NCBI GenBank assembly: GCA_903890595.1
Contig: CAITBU010000266.1
Span: 1-6,704, forward strand
Direction of reading: 5' to 3'
Length of the DNA stretch: 6,704 nt
Source of the DNA: an uncultured Holophagaceae bacterium
GTDB lineage: Bacteria > Acidobacteriota > Holophagae > Holophagales > Holophagaceae
Of this stretch, positions 1 to 6,704 are shown one piece after another (the first letter of the stretch is position 1; each line of letters begins with the position of its first letter). The notes beneath the pieces were generated by a model that was not told the DNA's origin, did no database searches, and worked only from the letters and a program-made list of their open reading frames with translations. The position numbers and the translations under genes were made by a program.

Positions 1-948
1 GGCCAGGGCCCTGGCCACGGCGTCCTCCAGGTCGGCGGCTTCGGCCTCCCAGCCCAGATGCCGGAAGAGCAGGGCCGTGCTGAGGAACATTCCCACGGGG
101 TTCGCCACACCCTGTCCGGCGATGTCCGGCGCCGAGCCATGGACGGGTTCGGCCAGGGCGGCGCAGCGGTAGGGGCGGTGGGGTGCCCAGCTAAGCGAGG
201 GAGCCATGCCCATGCCCCCGGCGAAGGCTGCACTGAGGTCGCTGATGAGGTCGCCCAGGTAGTTGTCGGCGGCGATGAGACTGAAGCTGCGGGGTGCCTG
301 CACCAGGGCGCAGAGAAGGGCATCGGCGTGCATGGTCCGGGCCTCCACCTCGGGCATTGCCCGGTGCAGGTCCTCGAAGATCCGCACCCAGAGGCCGTGC
401 CCATGCTTCAGAACGTTCGCCTTGTGGGCCAGGACCAGGGGGCGACGCCGCTCAGCGGCACGCTGGAAGGCGGCCTCCAGGAGGCGGCGCACCGCCGACT
501 CCGTGTGCACAGCCAGGTCCACCGCCCGGCCCGGCTCGGTGCTGCCTTGGAGGCAGTAGGGGCCTTCCGTGTTCTCCCGGAACACCTCAAGGTTGATGCC
601 GCCGTCCTGCTCTGCCAGCAGGGGCAGGCAGGGGCGAAAGTTGACGGTCAGCTCCAGGCTCTGGCGGAGACGCAGCAGGATGGCCTCGGCGTGGTGTCCA
701 TCCGGGATCCGGGGGTCACCCACCGCCCCGAAGAGGAGCCCGTCGCAGGTGTCCCGCAGGGTGGCAAAGGTGGCTTCAGACAGGGTCTCCCCGGTGGCCA
801 GGCAGTGGTCGGCGCCCAAGGGCAGGTCCAGGGTCTCGAGGTGGCGTCCCCGGGAGCGCACCCAATCCAGGCAGGGGCGAGCCTCGGCCATGACCTCCCG
901 GCCGATGCCATCGCCGGGGATGAGCGCGATGCGAATGCCTCCTGCCAC
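1..948 (-). CDS. leuB: 3-isopropylmalate dehydrogenase-like enzyme (isocitrate/isopropylmalate dehydrogenase family), 3' end outside window
   Basis: This enzyme would oxidatively decarboxylate 3-isopropylmalate with NAD+ in cytoplasmic leucine synthesis. The visible 316 residues begin IALIPGDGIG, the family N-terminus. E88, L91 and L92 (EAILLRLR) align with Glu87, Leu90 and Leu91 of Thermus LeuB, which line the isopropyl pocket; isocitrate dehydrogenases have Ser/Asn there. R95 and R105 (NFRP) match the substrate arginines. R124 and catalytic Y131 (RENTEGPY), catalytic K176 (HKANVL), the metal-ligand region D228-D237 (DNYLGDLISD) and the NAD-type loop H270-G278 (HGSAPDIAG) are all present. 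The TEGPY form resembles actinobacterial LeuB. The start is a GTG at 948-946 preceded by GGAGGA (957-952). The sequence reaches the window edge at LEDAVARALA, so about 25 C-terminal residues are missing. No leuC or leuD is in view. A related tartrate or homoisocitrate dehydrogenase is the alternative, but the Glu-x-x-Leu-Leu pocket favours LeuB. Confidence 0.87.
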   Translation of the reverse strand, partial: MAGGIRIALIPGDGIGREVMAEARPCLDWVRSRGRHLETLDLPLGADHCLATGETLSEATFATLRDTCDGLLFGAVGDPRIPDGHHAEAILLRLRQSLELTVNFRPCLPLLAEQDGGINLEVFRENTEGPYCLQGSTEPGRAVDLAVHTESAVRRLLEAAFQRAAERRRPLVLAHKANVLKHGHGLWVRIFEDLHRAMPEVEARTMHADALLCALVQAPRSFSLIAADNYLGDLISDLSAAFAGGMGMAPSLSWAPHRPYRCAALAEPVHGSAPDIAGQGVANPVGMFLSTALLFRHLGWEAEAADLEDAVARALA

Positions 949-1010
949 GGTTCCTCCCTCCCGTTCCACCGCCGATGGTGCCACACTCCTGCTTCATCCC
1001 GGAGGATCGC
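949..1010. promoter_or_regulatory. Divergent intergenic spacer between leuB and the peroxiredoxin gene
   Basis: This 62-bp gap separates two genes read outward. It contains a Shine-Dalgarno sequence on each side: GGAGGA on the minus strand (957-952) for leuB and GGAGGA on the plus strand (1001-1006) for the peroxiredoxin. Promoters for both directions would have to lie here or inside the neighbouring coding ends. I see no convincing sigma-70 -35/-10 pair. The call rests on gene arrangement, not on a recognised motif. Confidence 0.35.
1001..1006 (+). promoter_or_regulatory. Ribosome binding site supporting the TTG start of the peroxiredoxin
   Basis: GGAGGA lies four bases before TTG at 1011. 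It is a strong Shine-Dalgarno match and the main sequence argument for the upstream start that adds a positively charged signal-peptide n-region. A competing GGAGGG at 1024-1029 serves ATG 1035 equally well by sequence, so the two starts cannot be separated by this evidence alone. Confidence 0.45.
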
Positions 1011-1520
<510 letters not shown>

Positions 1521-1523
<3 letters not shown>

Positions 1524-1537
1524 GAATTATGTTCCTA
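1521..1537. repeat. Inverted repeat spanning the peroxiredoxin stop codon
   Basis: TAGGAA (1521-1526) and TTCCTA (1532-1537) are perfect 6-bp inverted arms around the 5-nt loop TTATG. The first arm includes the TAG stop. Directly upstream is the 8-bp palindrome GGATATCC (1513-1520). The arms are A+T-rich for this genome and no T-run follows, so this does not look like an intrinsic terminator. It could be an operator or promoter-proximal element for mglA, or chance. Confidence 0.4.
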
Positions 1538-1576
1538 CAGCCTATGGGGTGCTCTGGGGCATGATTATCTAGGTCC

Positions 1577-1583
1577 AGGGGAG
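1577..1583 (+). promoter_or_regulatory. Ribosome binding site of mglA
   Basis: AGGGGAG sits seven bases before the ATG at 1591. The start is confirmed by alignment of MVFFNHATRN with the MSFINYSSRE opening of Myxococcus MglA. The preceding gap (1524-1576) is more A+T-rich than the genes and could hold a promoter, but I see no good -35/-10 pair. Confidence 0.55.
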
Positions 1584-1590
1584 TCCCGGA

Positions 1591-2538
1591 ATGGTTTTTT
1601 TCAATCACGCCACCCGGAATATGACGGTGAAGATCGTCTACTACGGCCCCGGCCTGTGCGGCAAGACCACCAACCTCCATGCCATCTACAGCCAGACCAG
1701 CCGCAAGGGCCGGGGCGAGATGGTGAGCCTGAACACGGAGACTGACCGGACCCTGTTCTTCGACCTGCTGCCCCTGGAAGCGGGCCTGGTGGGGGGCTAC
1801 CGCACGCGCCTGCAGCTCTACACCGTGCCGGGCCAGGTCTTCTACAACGAGACCCGCAAGCTGGTGCTGCAGGGGGTGGATGGCATCGTGTTTGTGGTGG
1901 ATAGCCAGGCGGCCATGCTGGACGCTGGCTGCGAGAGCATGCTGAACCTGCGGGAGAACCTCCGGGCCCTGGGCCTGGACCTGGCGGACATCCCCATGGT
2001 CTTCCAGTGGAACAAGCGGGACCTCCGGAACGTGGTCCCCGTGGAGGAACTGGAGTCGACCTTCAACAGCCTGGGTCTGCCCACCTTTCAGGCCGTGGCC
2101 CCCGAGGGGACCGGGGTGTTTGAGACCCTGCGAGGCATCACCCATCTGGCCCTCTCCCACATCAAGGAACATGCCCTGGGGGATGGGCCTGAGCGTCCGG
2201 CCGAGATCCCCACCGCAGACGCTCCACCATCCCCGCTGACCCTCCAGGACCTTCAGGGTGACCTGGACTTCGAGGCCTGGGACCGGGCCCTGTCTCCGGA
2301 ATCGATCGAGGCCGCGGTTTCGTTGCCGGCTGATGATCTGGACGCCCTCTTCGCCCTGGACCAGTCCTTGGCCCCGAGCCTCTCCCTGGACTTGGACGTG
2401 GAGGGGGAGACTGCTCCGCTGGACCTGACGGTGCAGGTGACGGTGCGGGGGCGGGTGGTGGCTGAAGGTCACCTGCAGGTGCCTGCATCCGCGGCGGATG
2501 TCCATGTGCCGGTCCAGCTCAACCTGCGGCGGGGCTAG
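1591..2538 (+). CDS. mglA: MglA-type small Ras-like GTPase with C-terminal extension
   Basis: MglA is the cytoplasmic GTPase that sets front-rear polarity for gliding and type IV pilus motility in Myxococcus. Residues 1-195 align nearly without gaps to it: P-loop YGPGLCGKTTN (18-28), intrinsic R53 in TETDRT, the MglA-specific switch YTVPGQ with catalytic Q82, NKRD (141-144) for guanine binding, and the VAPEGTG segment (169-175). Canonical MglA stops near residue 195; this protein is 315 residues. Residues 196-275 are acidic (about 19 Asp/Glu against 2 Arg by my count) with prolines near the start. Residues 276-315 alternate hydrophobic and polar positions (LTVQVTVRGRVV, VHVPVQLNL), suggesting a small beta module. 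I do not recognise this extension. No mglB (roadblock GTPase-activating protein) is in the window. The lolA-like gene starts one base after the stop, so the two are likely co-transcribed. Confidence 0.93.
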   Translation: MVFFNHATRNMTVKIVYYGPGLCGKTTNLHAIYSQTSRKGRGEMVSLNTETDRTLFFDLLPLEAGLVGGYRTRLQLYTVPGQVFYNETRKLVLQGVDGIVFVVDSQAAMLDAGCESMLNLRENLRALGLDLADIPMVFQWNKRDLRNVVPVEELESTFNSLGLPTFQAVAPEGTGVFETLRGITHLALSHIKEHALGDGPERPAEIPTADAPPSPLTLQDLQGDLDFEAWDRALSPESIEAAVSLPADDLDALFALDQSLAPSLSLDLDVEGETAPLDLTVQVTVRGRVVAEGHLQVPASAADVHVPVQLNLRRG

Positions 2539-2539
2539 G

Positions 2540-3121
2540 GTGCGGCGCCTCCTCCTGTCCATCGTGCTGGTCCTCCCGGTGAGTGCTGCGGCACCGGCTT
2601 GGTGGACGGCCTTCCTCAAGACCCCCGGCCTGGAGAGCCGCTTCCGCCAGGAGAGCGACAGCGCCGTCTTTGGGACCCTGGCCCGGGAGGGCCGCCTGGC
2701 CCTGGCCCGAGGGGCGCGCCTGAAGGTCACCTACGAAGGGGGCCTGACCGTGACCTGCGATGGCAAGCACCTGGTCCAGTACGACCCCGACACCCGCACC
2801 GCCCAGAAGGTCGAGCTGACCCGGGCCGTGCGGGACTTCCCCCTCCTGGGCATCCTGCTGGACCCCACCCGCCTGGAGCGCCTCTACCGACTGGAAGCCC
2901 GGGGGCCGGAGGCGCTCCGCCTGGTGCCCAGGCAGACGGGCCTTCCCGAGCTGGTGGCCACGGGCAAGAAGGGCAGTCTGCACTCCCTTGAATGGACCGA
3001 CGGCACGGGCGCCCGGCAGGTCCTGCGCCTGCTGGATCCTCGGCCTATCAGCAACCCCGACCCCACAGCCTTCCGCACCCAGGTACCCGCCGGCACCCGC
3101 TGGGCTACTCCGAACGACTGA
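2540..3121 (+). CDS. lolA: LolA-like outer-membrane lipoprotein carrier
   Basis: LolA is the periplasmic chaperone that takes lipoproteins from the LolCDE exporter to the outer membrane. I chose GTG at 2540, which gives a 193-residue protein opening MRRLLLSIVLVLPVSAAAPA, a clear Sec signal peptide with cleavage near residues 16-20. An in-frame ATG at 2498 lies inside mglA and would spoil this N-terminus. Family traits include the early LESRFRQ helix end (31-37), matching the F-x-x-x-F-x-Q region, and the strand pattern with TCDGKHLVQYDP (72-83), matching LolA's SDGKxLWxYDP. The late region around LEWTDGTG also fits. Identity is modest, so a general LolA-fold outer-membrane carrier (LolA or RseB-like class) is the safe call. 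The gene begins 1 nt after mglA, with only a weak GGGG upstream, suggesting translational coupling. Its end overlaps the convergent HAD gene by 17 bp. Confidence 0.8.
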   Translation: MRRLLLSIVLVLPVSAAAPAWWTAFLKTPGLESRFRQESDSAVFGTLAREGRLALARGARLKVTYEGGLTVTCDGKHLVQYDPDTRTAQKVELTRAVRDFPLLGILLDPTRLERLYRLEARGPEALRLVPRQTGLPELVATGKKGSLHSLEWTDGTGARQVLRLLDPRPISNPDPTAFRTQVPAGTRWATPND

Positions 3122-3812
3122 AGGGGTCGAAAACCTCGGGTTGGGGGAACCGAATGCCCAGCCAGGCATCCAGGGCCGCCACGGTGTCGAAGATGTGGTC
3201 CGCCCCGGCTCCGGTGAGCTCTGCCCGGCTGCCATAGCCCCACCCGACCCCGATGGCGTCCAGCCCGTGGTCCCGGGCCGCCACCATGTCGACGCCCCGA
3301 TCCCCTACCATGACCCCGCCGGGCCGGATGGTGCCCCGGGCCACCAGGGCGGCCAGCACGTCCGTCTTGGGCTGCCACCGGCCCTTCAGGCTGCTACCGA
3401 AGATGTCGTCGAAGATGAGGTTCAGGTCGAACTGGTAGGCGATGCGCCGGGCGAAGATCCCGGGCTTGGCCGAGACGATGTAGATCCGGTGGCCCTGGCG
3501 CTTCAGGCGATGGAGCATGTGGAAGATGCCCGGATAGAGCTCATGCTCGAAGACCCCATCCTCCCGGTAGCGCTCCCAGTAAAAGTCCAGGACGGCCTCA
3601 AGGCGGGCCGAGTCGTCCATTCCTGGCAGGGTGGCCAGGGCCTCCCGCATGCCGAAGCCGATCCAGCCCCGCACGGTGGCCTCGTCTGGTAGCACCAGGC
3701 CGAAGGCGCTGCAGGTCTTGCGCAAGCAGTTTTGCACCCCCAGTAGGGGATCCACGAGGGTTCCGTCCAGGTCGAAACAGACGACTCCGGGAGCCATCTC
3801 GGGGGCCGTCAC
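3105..3812 (-). CDS. HAD-superfamily phosphatase, phosphoglycolate phosphatase-like
   Basis: This is a 235-residue cytoplasmic HAD hydrolase. Motif I is D14-L-D16-G-T-L (nucleophile and acid/base Asp), motif II is S114 in IVSAKPG, motif III is K149 in QPKTD, and motif IV is G170-D171-R-G-V-D175. Residues ~20-85 form the helical C1 cap between motif I and the core, as in Gph/PGPase and related sugar-phosphate or nucleotide phosphatases. Substrate cannot be read from sequence; 2-phosphoglycolate is the common family assignment. The start is GTG at 3812, seven bases downstream of the ppa stop, with no strong ribosome site. ATG at 3797 (MAPGVVCFDLDG) is an alternative that removes five residues. 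It is probably the last gene of the minus-strand operon. Its 3' end overlaps lolA tail to tail. Confidence 0.88.
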   Translation of the reverse strand: MTAPEMAPGVVCFDLDGTLVDPLLGVQNCLRKTCSAFGLVLPDEATVRGWIGFGMREALATLPGMDDSARLEAVLDFYWERYREDGVFEHELYPGIFHMLHRLKRQGHRIYIVSAKPGIFARRIAYQFDLNLIFDDIFGSSLKGRWQPKTDVLAALVARGTIRPGGVMVGDRGVDMVAARDHGLDAIGVGWGYGSRAELTGAGADHIFDTVAALDAWLGIRFPQPEVFDPFSRSE

Positions 3813-3819
3813 GTGGGGC

Positions 3820-4347
3820 CTACTTCTTCTGCTCGAGTTCGTAGGCCGCGGTGCAGGACCGTACGAAGGCCTGGGCCTCGTCCTTGCCGCCCCAGCCGTC
3901 GCTGGTCACGGTCTTGCGCTCGAGGTCCTTGTAGGTCAGGAAGAAGTGCTCCACTTCCAGCAGGAAGTGGGGCGGCAGGTCGCTGCGCGAGCTGACATGG
4001 CTGTAGGTGGGATCGTCGCAGGCTACGGCCAGGATCTTGGCATCCTTGCCGTTCTCGTCCGTCATGCGCAGCAGGCCGATGGGTCGGGCCCGGATGACCA
4101 CGCCCGGGTAGGTCGAGCCGTTGATGAGCACCAGGATATCGGCGGGATCGCCGTCCTCAGCCAGGGTGCCGGGGATGAACCCGTATTCGGCGGGGTAGTG
4201 GAAGGGGGAGAACAGCACCCGGTCCACATGCACCAGTCCGGTGTGGTGGTCGATCTCGTACTTGATGCGGGAGCCCGTGGGGATCTCAATGACCGCATTG
4301 ACGATCTCAGGGGCCTGCCTTCCGGGATTGAGGTGGGCCAGCGGCAT
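3820..4347 (-). CDS. ppa: Inorganic pyrophosphatase, family I
   Basis: This soluble enzyme hydrolyses pyrophosphate to two phosphates, pulling biosynthetic reactions forward. The 175-residue length equals the E. coli subunit class. Active-site residues sit at nearly E. coli numbering: E21, K29, E31, R43, Y51, Y55, the signature D65-G-D67-P-A-D70, then D97, D102 and K104, and Y139-K140 near the end (Y141-K142 in E. coli). All metal and phosphate ligands are therefore intact. The ATG start at 4347 has GGAG five bases upstream. The gene lies 46 bp after the sensor kinase stop and 7 bp before the HAD gene, so it is probably transcribed with both; a separate promoter in the 46-bp gap cannot be excluded. 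A housekeeping role is expected regardless of neighbours. Confidence 0.97.
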   Translation of the reverse strand: MPLAHLNPGRQAPEIVNAVIEIPTGSRIKYEIDHHTGLVHVDRVLFSPFHYPAEYGFIPGTLAEDGDPADILVLINGSTYPGVVIRARPIGLLRMTDENGKDAKILAVACDDPTYSHVSSRSDLPPHFLLEVEHFFLTYKDLERKTVTSDGWGGKDEAQAFVRSCTAAYELEQKK

Positions 4348-4393
4348 GGGTGCTCCAGTCAGGGACCCATGGTCGCACCAACAGCGTCAACCG
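4348..4393 (-). other. Short intergenic gap between sensor kinase and ppa
   Basis: This 46-bp gap carries the ppa ribosome site (GGAG on the minus strand, five bases before the ATG). It also contains small inverted repeats: GGTGC (4349-4353) with GCACC (4375-4379), and GACC (4364-4367) with GGTC (4371-4374) around a 3-nt loop. The stem would have a 10-nt bulge on one side and no T-run, so I do not call a terminator. Read-through into ppa is the simpler view. Confidence 0.3.
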
Positions 4394-5479
4394 TCACGCA
4401 GAGGGAGCGGCGGGTAGCCTCAGGTGGACCGTGGTGCCGCGCCCCTCCTGGCTCTCCAGGAACAGCAGGCCCCCGTGGGCCACGATGATGCGGTGGCAGA
4501 CTGCCAGGCCCAGGCCGGTCCCGCCGCCGAAGGTGCTGAAGAAGGGATCGAAGACCTTGGCCAGGGCGTCCTGGGGGATGCCACAGCCGTTGTCCGAGAG
4601 GGTGAGGTGCCAGCAGGGGCGCCCTTCCAGGTGCTCCTCGGCCGCAGCCAGGAGGAGGCGGGGCTGATCCAGGCCATCCATGGCCCGGGTGGCGTTCTGG
4701 AGCAGGTTCTGGGCGACCTGGCGGAGCAGGTCAGGGTCTCCCTCCCAGGTGGCCCGGGCCGGGATCTGGTTGTCCCAAGGCACCGCGTCGGCCAGGGTGG
4801 CGGAGCGCAGGGCGTCCTCCCAGAAGGTTCGCATCGAGACCGTACCCGCCTTGGGGTGCAGGTCGCGGCTGAAGGCCAGGGTGTTGCCCACGAGGCGGTT
4901 GAGGCGACCCACGCCGTCCTGGACCTTCCGGGCCAGGTCCAGGGGGCCCTCCTGGTCTTTGAGGTCCTCCACCAGCATGCCGCTGAAGAGGGAGAGGCTG
5001 CCCAGGGGGTTGCGGATCTCGTGGGCCAGCTCCGCCGCCATGCGGCCCATGGCGGCCAAGCGGTCCTCCCGGGTGGCCTGCTGGGCCTTGAGCACCGCCT
5101 CTGTGACATCCCGCAGGGTCACGATGGTGCCGCCGTGGGGGGCCGAGCGCCGCTCCTCCTCGAAGATCAGCTCGCGACCTTCGGGGGTCTGGAAGCGCCG
5201 CTGGCCGCCGGGGCTGCCGGCCTCCCAGGGGGGGGCGTCCTGGAGGAAGCGGCCGTCCATGCCCTGGGGCCGATTCGTGAAGCGGAGGCTGCCATCGTCC
5301 GCCAGCACCCAGATGGCGAAGGGAACCGCTTCCAGCACGGTCTGCAGCTCACCCTGGAGTTGGCCCAGCTGGCCCTGCAGGGCCTCGTAGCGGGCTTGCA
5401 GGTGCTCGGAGGCAGCGGTGAAGGCTTCGAAGGCTTCCAGCAGCTGGCGGGGGTCCGGGTGGCCCTGGAGGCCTGTCAT
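4394..5479 (-). CDS. Soluble PAS-containing sensor histidine kinase (NtrB/AtoS/FlrB-like)
   Basis: This 361-residue kinase has no transmembrane segment and should act in the cytoplasm. Residues ~12-50 form a probable coiled coil (LLEAFEAF to LQGELQTVL). Residues ~45-130 are a PAS domain (AVPFAIWVLADDGSLRFTN, ending TIVTLRDVTEAV). The HisKA domain has phosphoacceptor H153 in ELAHEIRNPLG. The HATPase domain has the N box with N262 (NLLQNA), the G1 box D296-G300 (DNGCGIP), the F box FDPFFSTF (310-317) and the G2 box GGGTGLGL (318-325). All catalytic elements are present. It starts with an ATG that overlaps the TGA of the HEAT-repeat gene (ATGA, 5479-5476), with AGGGGGG just upstream, indicating translational coupling. 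No response regulator is visible, so the output is unknown. The H-box style matches NtrB-class kinases that usually pair with sigma-54 activators; that pairing is inference. Confidence 0.93.
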   Translation of the reverse strand: MTGLQGHPDPRQLLEAFEAFTAASEHLQARYEALQGQLGQLQGELQTVLEAVPFAIWVLADDGSLRFTNRPQGMDGRFLQDAPPWEAGSPGGQRRFQTPEGRELIFEEERRSAPHGGTIVTLRDVTEAVLKAQQATREDRLAAMGRMAAELAHEIRNPLGSLSLFSGMLVEDLKDQEGPLDLARKVQDGVGRLNRLVGNTLAFSRDLHPKAGTVSMRTFWEDALRSATLADAVPWDNQIPARATWEGDPDLLRQVAQNLLQNATRAMDGLDQPRLLLAAAEEHLEGRPCWHLTLSDNGCGIPQDALAKVFDPFFSTFGGGTGLGLAVCHRIIVAHGGLLFLESQEGRGTTVHLRLPAAPSA

Positions 5480-6704
5480 GCGCCCCCCTGCGTGCCCAGG
5501 AGGCGGTCAAGGGCGTCCCGGGTCTCACCCTTGGGCTCGGCCTTGGTGGCTTTGTCCAGGGCAGTCATGGCTTCCGCCGTGCCCAGGGTGGCCAGGGCCT
5601 GCGCCGCCGCCAGGCGAACCGGGGGCTCTTCTCCATTGCTGAACAGGGTCTTGCGCCGCAGGCACTGGAGGATGGCGGGCAGGGCCGCTGGGTCGCCGAT
5701 CTGGCCGAGGGTCTCCAGAGCCTGGATGCGCAGGCGCTGGGGCACCCGCCGTCCCAGCGCAAGCTCCGTGACGGCCGGAACCCCGGACACGGCCTGTAGC
5801 TGCCCCAGGGCGAAGAGGATCTCCTGAATGGTCTCCTCGTCGGCCTCCTTCAGTCGGGCCACCAGGGGCGGCGCCGCCAGGGGCCCTCCCAGCTTCCAGA
5901 GGGCCCGCACCGCAGACTGGCGGACCCGGATGTCCGGGTGGCGGAGGAGGGGCGCCACGGCCGGCACGCTCCCGGCGTCCCCGAGGTCAGACAGGAGGGT
6001 GAGGGCGTTCCGCACCAGGTACCAGGTCGGCGAAGCGAGGACCGCCAGGATCGAGGACAGGGCCCCAGGTCCCATGCTGCGAATGGCTTCGACCAGTCGC
6101 CCGCGGCGGGTCCGGTCAGCCTCGTGCTCCAGGCGGAACACCAGGCGGGTGGCCATGGGGTCGCCCAGGGCCTCCAGGTAGGGGTGGACGTCGCGGATCA
6201 CGGCATCCCGGTCCGGTGCAAAGGCCTGGTCGATGGCCGCGTCGAGGGAGTGCGGGCGCTCCAGCACCGTGCGCAGGGCCGCAAGAGCCTCCTGGCGCCA
6301 GGGGTGCTGCTCGTCCAGGAAGGCGCAGAGGCCTTCCACTTCTTGCAGGTCGGCGAGCGCCCCGACCAGGTCACCCCGCAGGACGAGGGCCTCCACCAGG
6401 GACTCCAGGCTCTGCGCCGTCCAGCTGTGGATGGTGGGTTCCGGTTCCCAGGCGAAGTGGGCCTTGAGGGCCTCGGCGAGGGGGCCTTCGGAGCCCAAAG
6501 GCAGACCGGGGTCCTGGGTCCAACGGGCGACGCCGGACAGGGTTCGCGCGGCCATTCGGCGGGGCTCGTCCTGCTCCGAGCGCAGGGCCTCCAGCAGCTT
6601 CTCCTGGACCTGGATGAACTCGTCAAAGCGCCGCAGGGATAGCAGCTCCCGCAGGAGGGCCAGCCGCATCTCGTGGGTCAGCTCGAAGAGGTGGTCCTCC
6701 TCCA
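5476..6704 (-). CDS. HEAT-repeat protein, 5' end outside window
   Basis: The reading frame is open to the window edge. The first in-frame ATG, at 6669, has no clear ribosome site, and the codons before it (reading EEDHLFELTHE) continue the helical pattern, so the true start probably lies beyond 6704. Counting from M6669, residues 1-150 are helical with no family I recognise. Residues ~150-395 carry tandem alpha-helical HEAT/PBS-lyase-type repeats, for example LLSDLGDAGSVPAVAPLL (225-242), DIRVRQSAVRALWKLG (246-261), LRIQALETLGQIGDPAALP (313-331) and VRLAAAQALATLGTAEAM (351-368). Such repeats bind partner proteins and have no enzymatic activity of their own. The 4-nt ATGA overlap with the downstream histidine kinase suggests the pair works together, perhaps with this protein as scaffold or input partner. 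That role is inference. No signal peptide can be judged because the N-terminus is missing. Confidence 0.85.
   Translation of the reverse strand, partial: EEDHLFELTHEMRLALLRELLSLRRFDEFIQVQEKLLEALRSEQDEPRRMAARTLSGVARWTQDPGLPLGSEGPLAEALKAHFAWEPEPTIHSWTAQSLESLVEALVLRGDLVGALADLQEVEGLCAFLDEQHPWRQEALAALRTVLERPHSLDAAIDQAFAPDRDAVIRDVHPYLEALGDPMATRLVFRLEHEADRTRRGRLVEAIRSMGPGALSSILAVLASPTWYLVRNALTLLSDLGDAGSVPAVAPLLRHPDIRVRQSAVRALWKLGGPLAAPPLVARLKEADEETIQEILFALGQLQAVSGVPAVTELALGRRVPQRLRIQALETLGQIGDPAALPAILQCLRRKTLFSNGEEPPVRLAAAQALATLGTAEAMTALDKATKAEPKGETRDALDRLLGTQGGA

Noticed and set aside
2498..2539. ATG at 2498 as the start of the lolA-like gene
   Set aside because: It would overlap mglA by 41 bp and put a polar Cys/Ser-rich stretch ahead of the signal peptide. 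GTG at 2540 yields a clean Sec signal beginning MRRLLL.
4349..4379. Possible terminator hairpin between the sensor kinase and ppa
   Set aside because: The stem GGTGC/GCACC plus GACC/GGTC needs a 10-nt one-sided bulge and no T-run follows on either strand.
4424..5827. Long open frame on the plus strand opposite the kinase and HEAT genes (about 467 residues)
   Set aside because: It crosses the boundary of two well-supported minus-strand genes and shows no domain. It is a compositional shadow.
6691..6704. GGAGGAGGA on the minus strand near the right edge as a ribosome site for the HEAT gene
   Set aside because: It lies more than 20 bases before the ATG at 6669 with no usable in-frame start at proper spacing. 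It more likely encodes Glu codons of an N-terminus that continues beyond the window.

Overview
The window is G+C-rich, nearly fully coding chromosomal DNA. It holds eight protein genes, two of them cut by the window edges. I see no rRNA, tRNA, CRISPR array, transposon or phage gene. The gene content suggests a Gram-negative, possibly gliding or type IV pilus-bearing bacterium: a LolA-type lipoprotein carrier, a Myxococcus-like MglA GTPase, a NtrB/AtoS-type soluble sensor kinase and a family I pyrophosphatase. My best guess is Acidobacteriota of the Holophagae type (Geothrix/Holophaga-like), with Myxococcota or a related deltaproteobacterial group as the alternative. This is inference from gene style, not a database match.

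Layout, left to right. (1) Minus strand, 948 to 1: leuB-like isopropylmalate dehydrogenase, its last ~25 codons off the left edge. (2) A 62-bp divergent spacer. (3) Plus strand, ~1011-3121: a Bcp/PrxQ peroxiredoxin with an apparent export signal, an MglA-type GTPase carrying a ~120-residue C-terminal extension, and a LolA-like periplasmic carrier starting 1 nt after the mglA stop. (4) Minus strand, 6704 to 3105, read right to left: a HEAT-repeat protein (5' end outside the window), a PAS/HisKA/HATPase sensor kinase coupled to it through an ATGA overlap, inorganic pyrophosphatase, and a HAD phosphatase of the phosphoglycolate-phosphatase type. The two convoys meet tail to tail, with a 17-bp overlap of the lolA and HAD coding ends.

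How they may work together. The HEAT protein and kinase look like one signalling module: a soluble kinase with a repeat-protein partner and no response regulator in view. Pyrophosphatase and the HAD enzyme are phosphate-metabolism housekeeping genes. MglA and LolA are envelope or polarity related and probably co-transcribed. The most unusual item is the MglA extension: an acidic, proline-bearing segment followed by a short predicted beta-rich module, on an otherwise canonical MglA with no MglB nearby. I found no clearly new multi-gene system. The findings are moderate curiosities on an otherwise ordinary chromosomal stretch.
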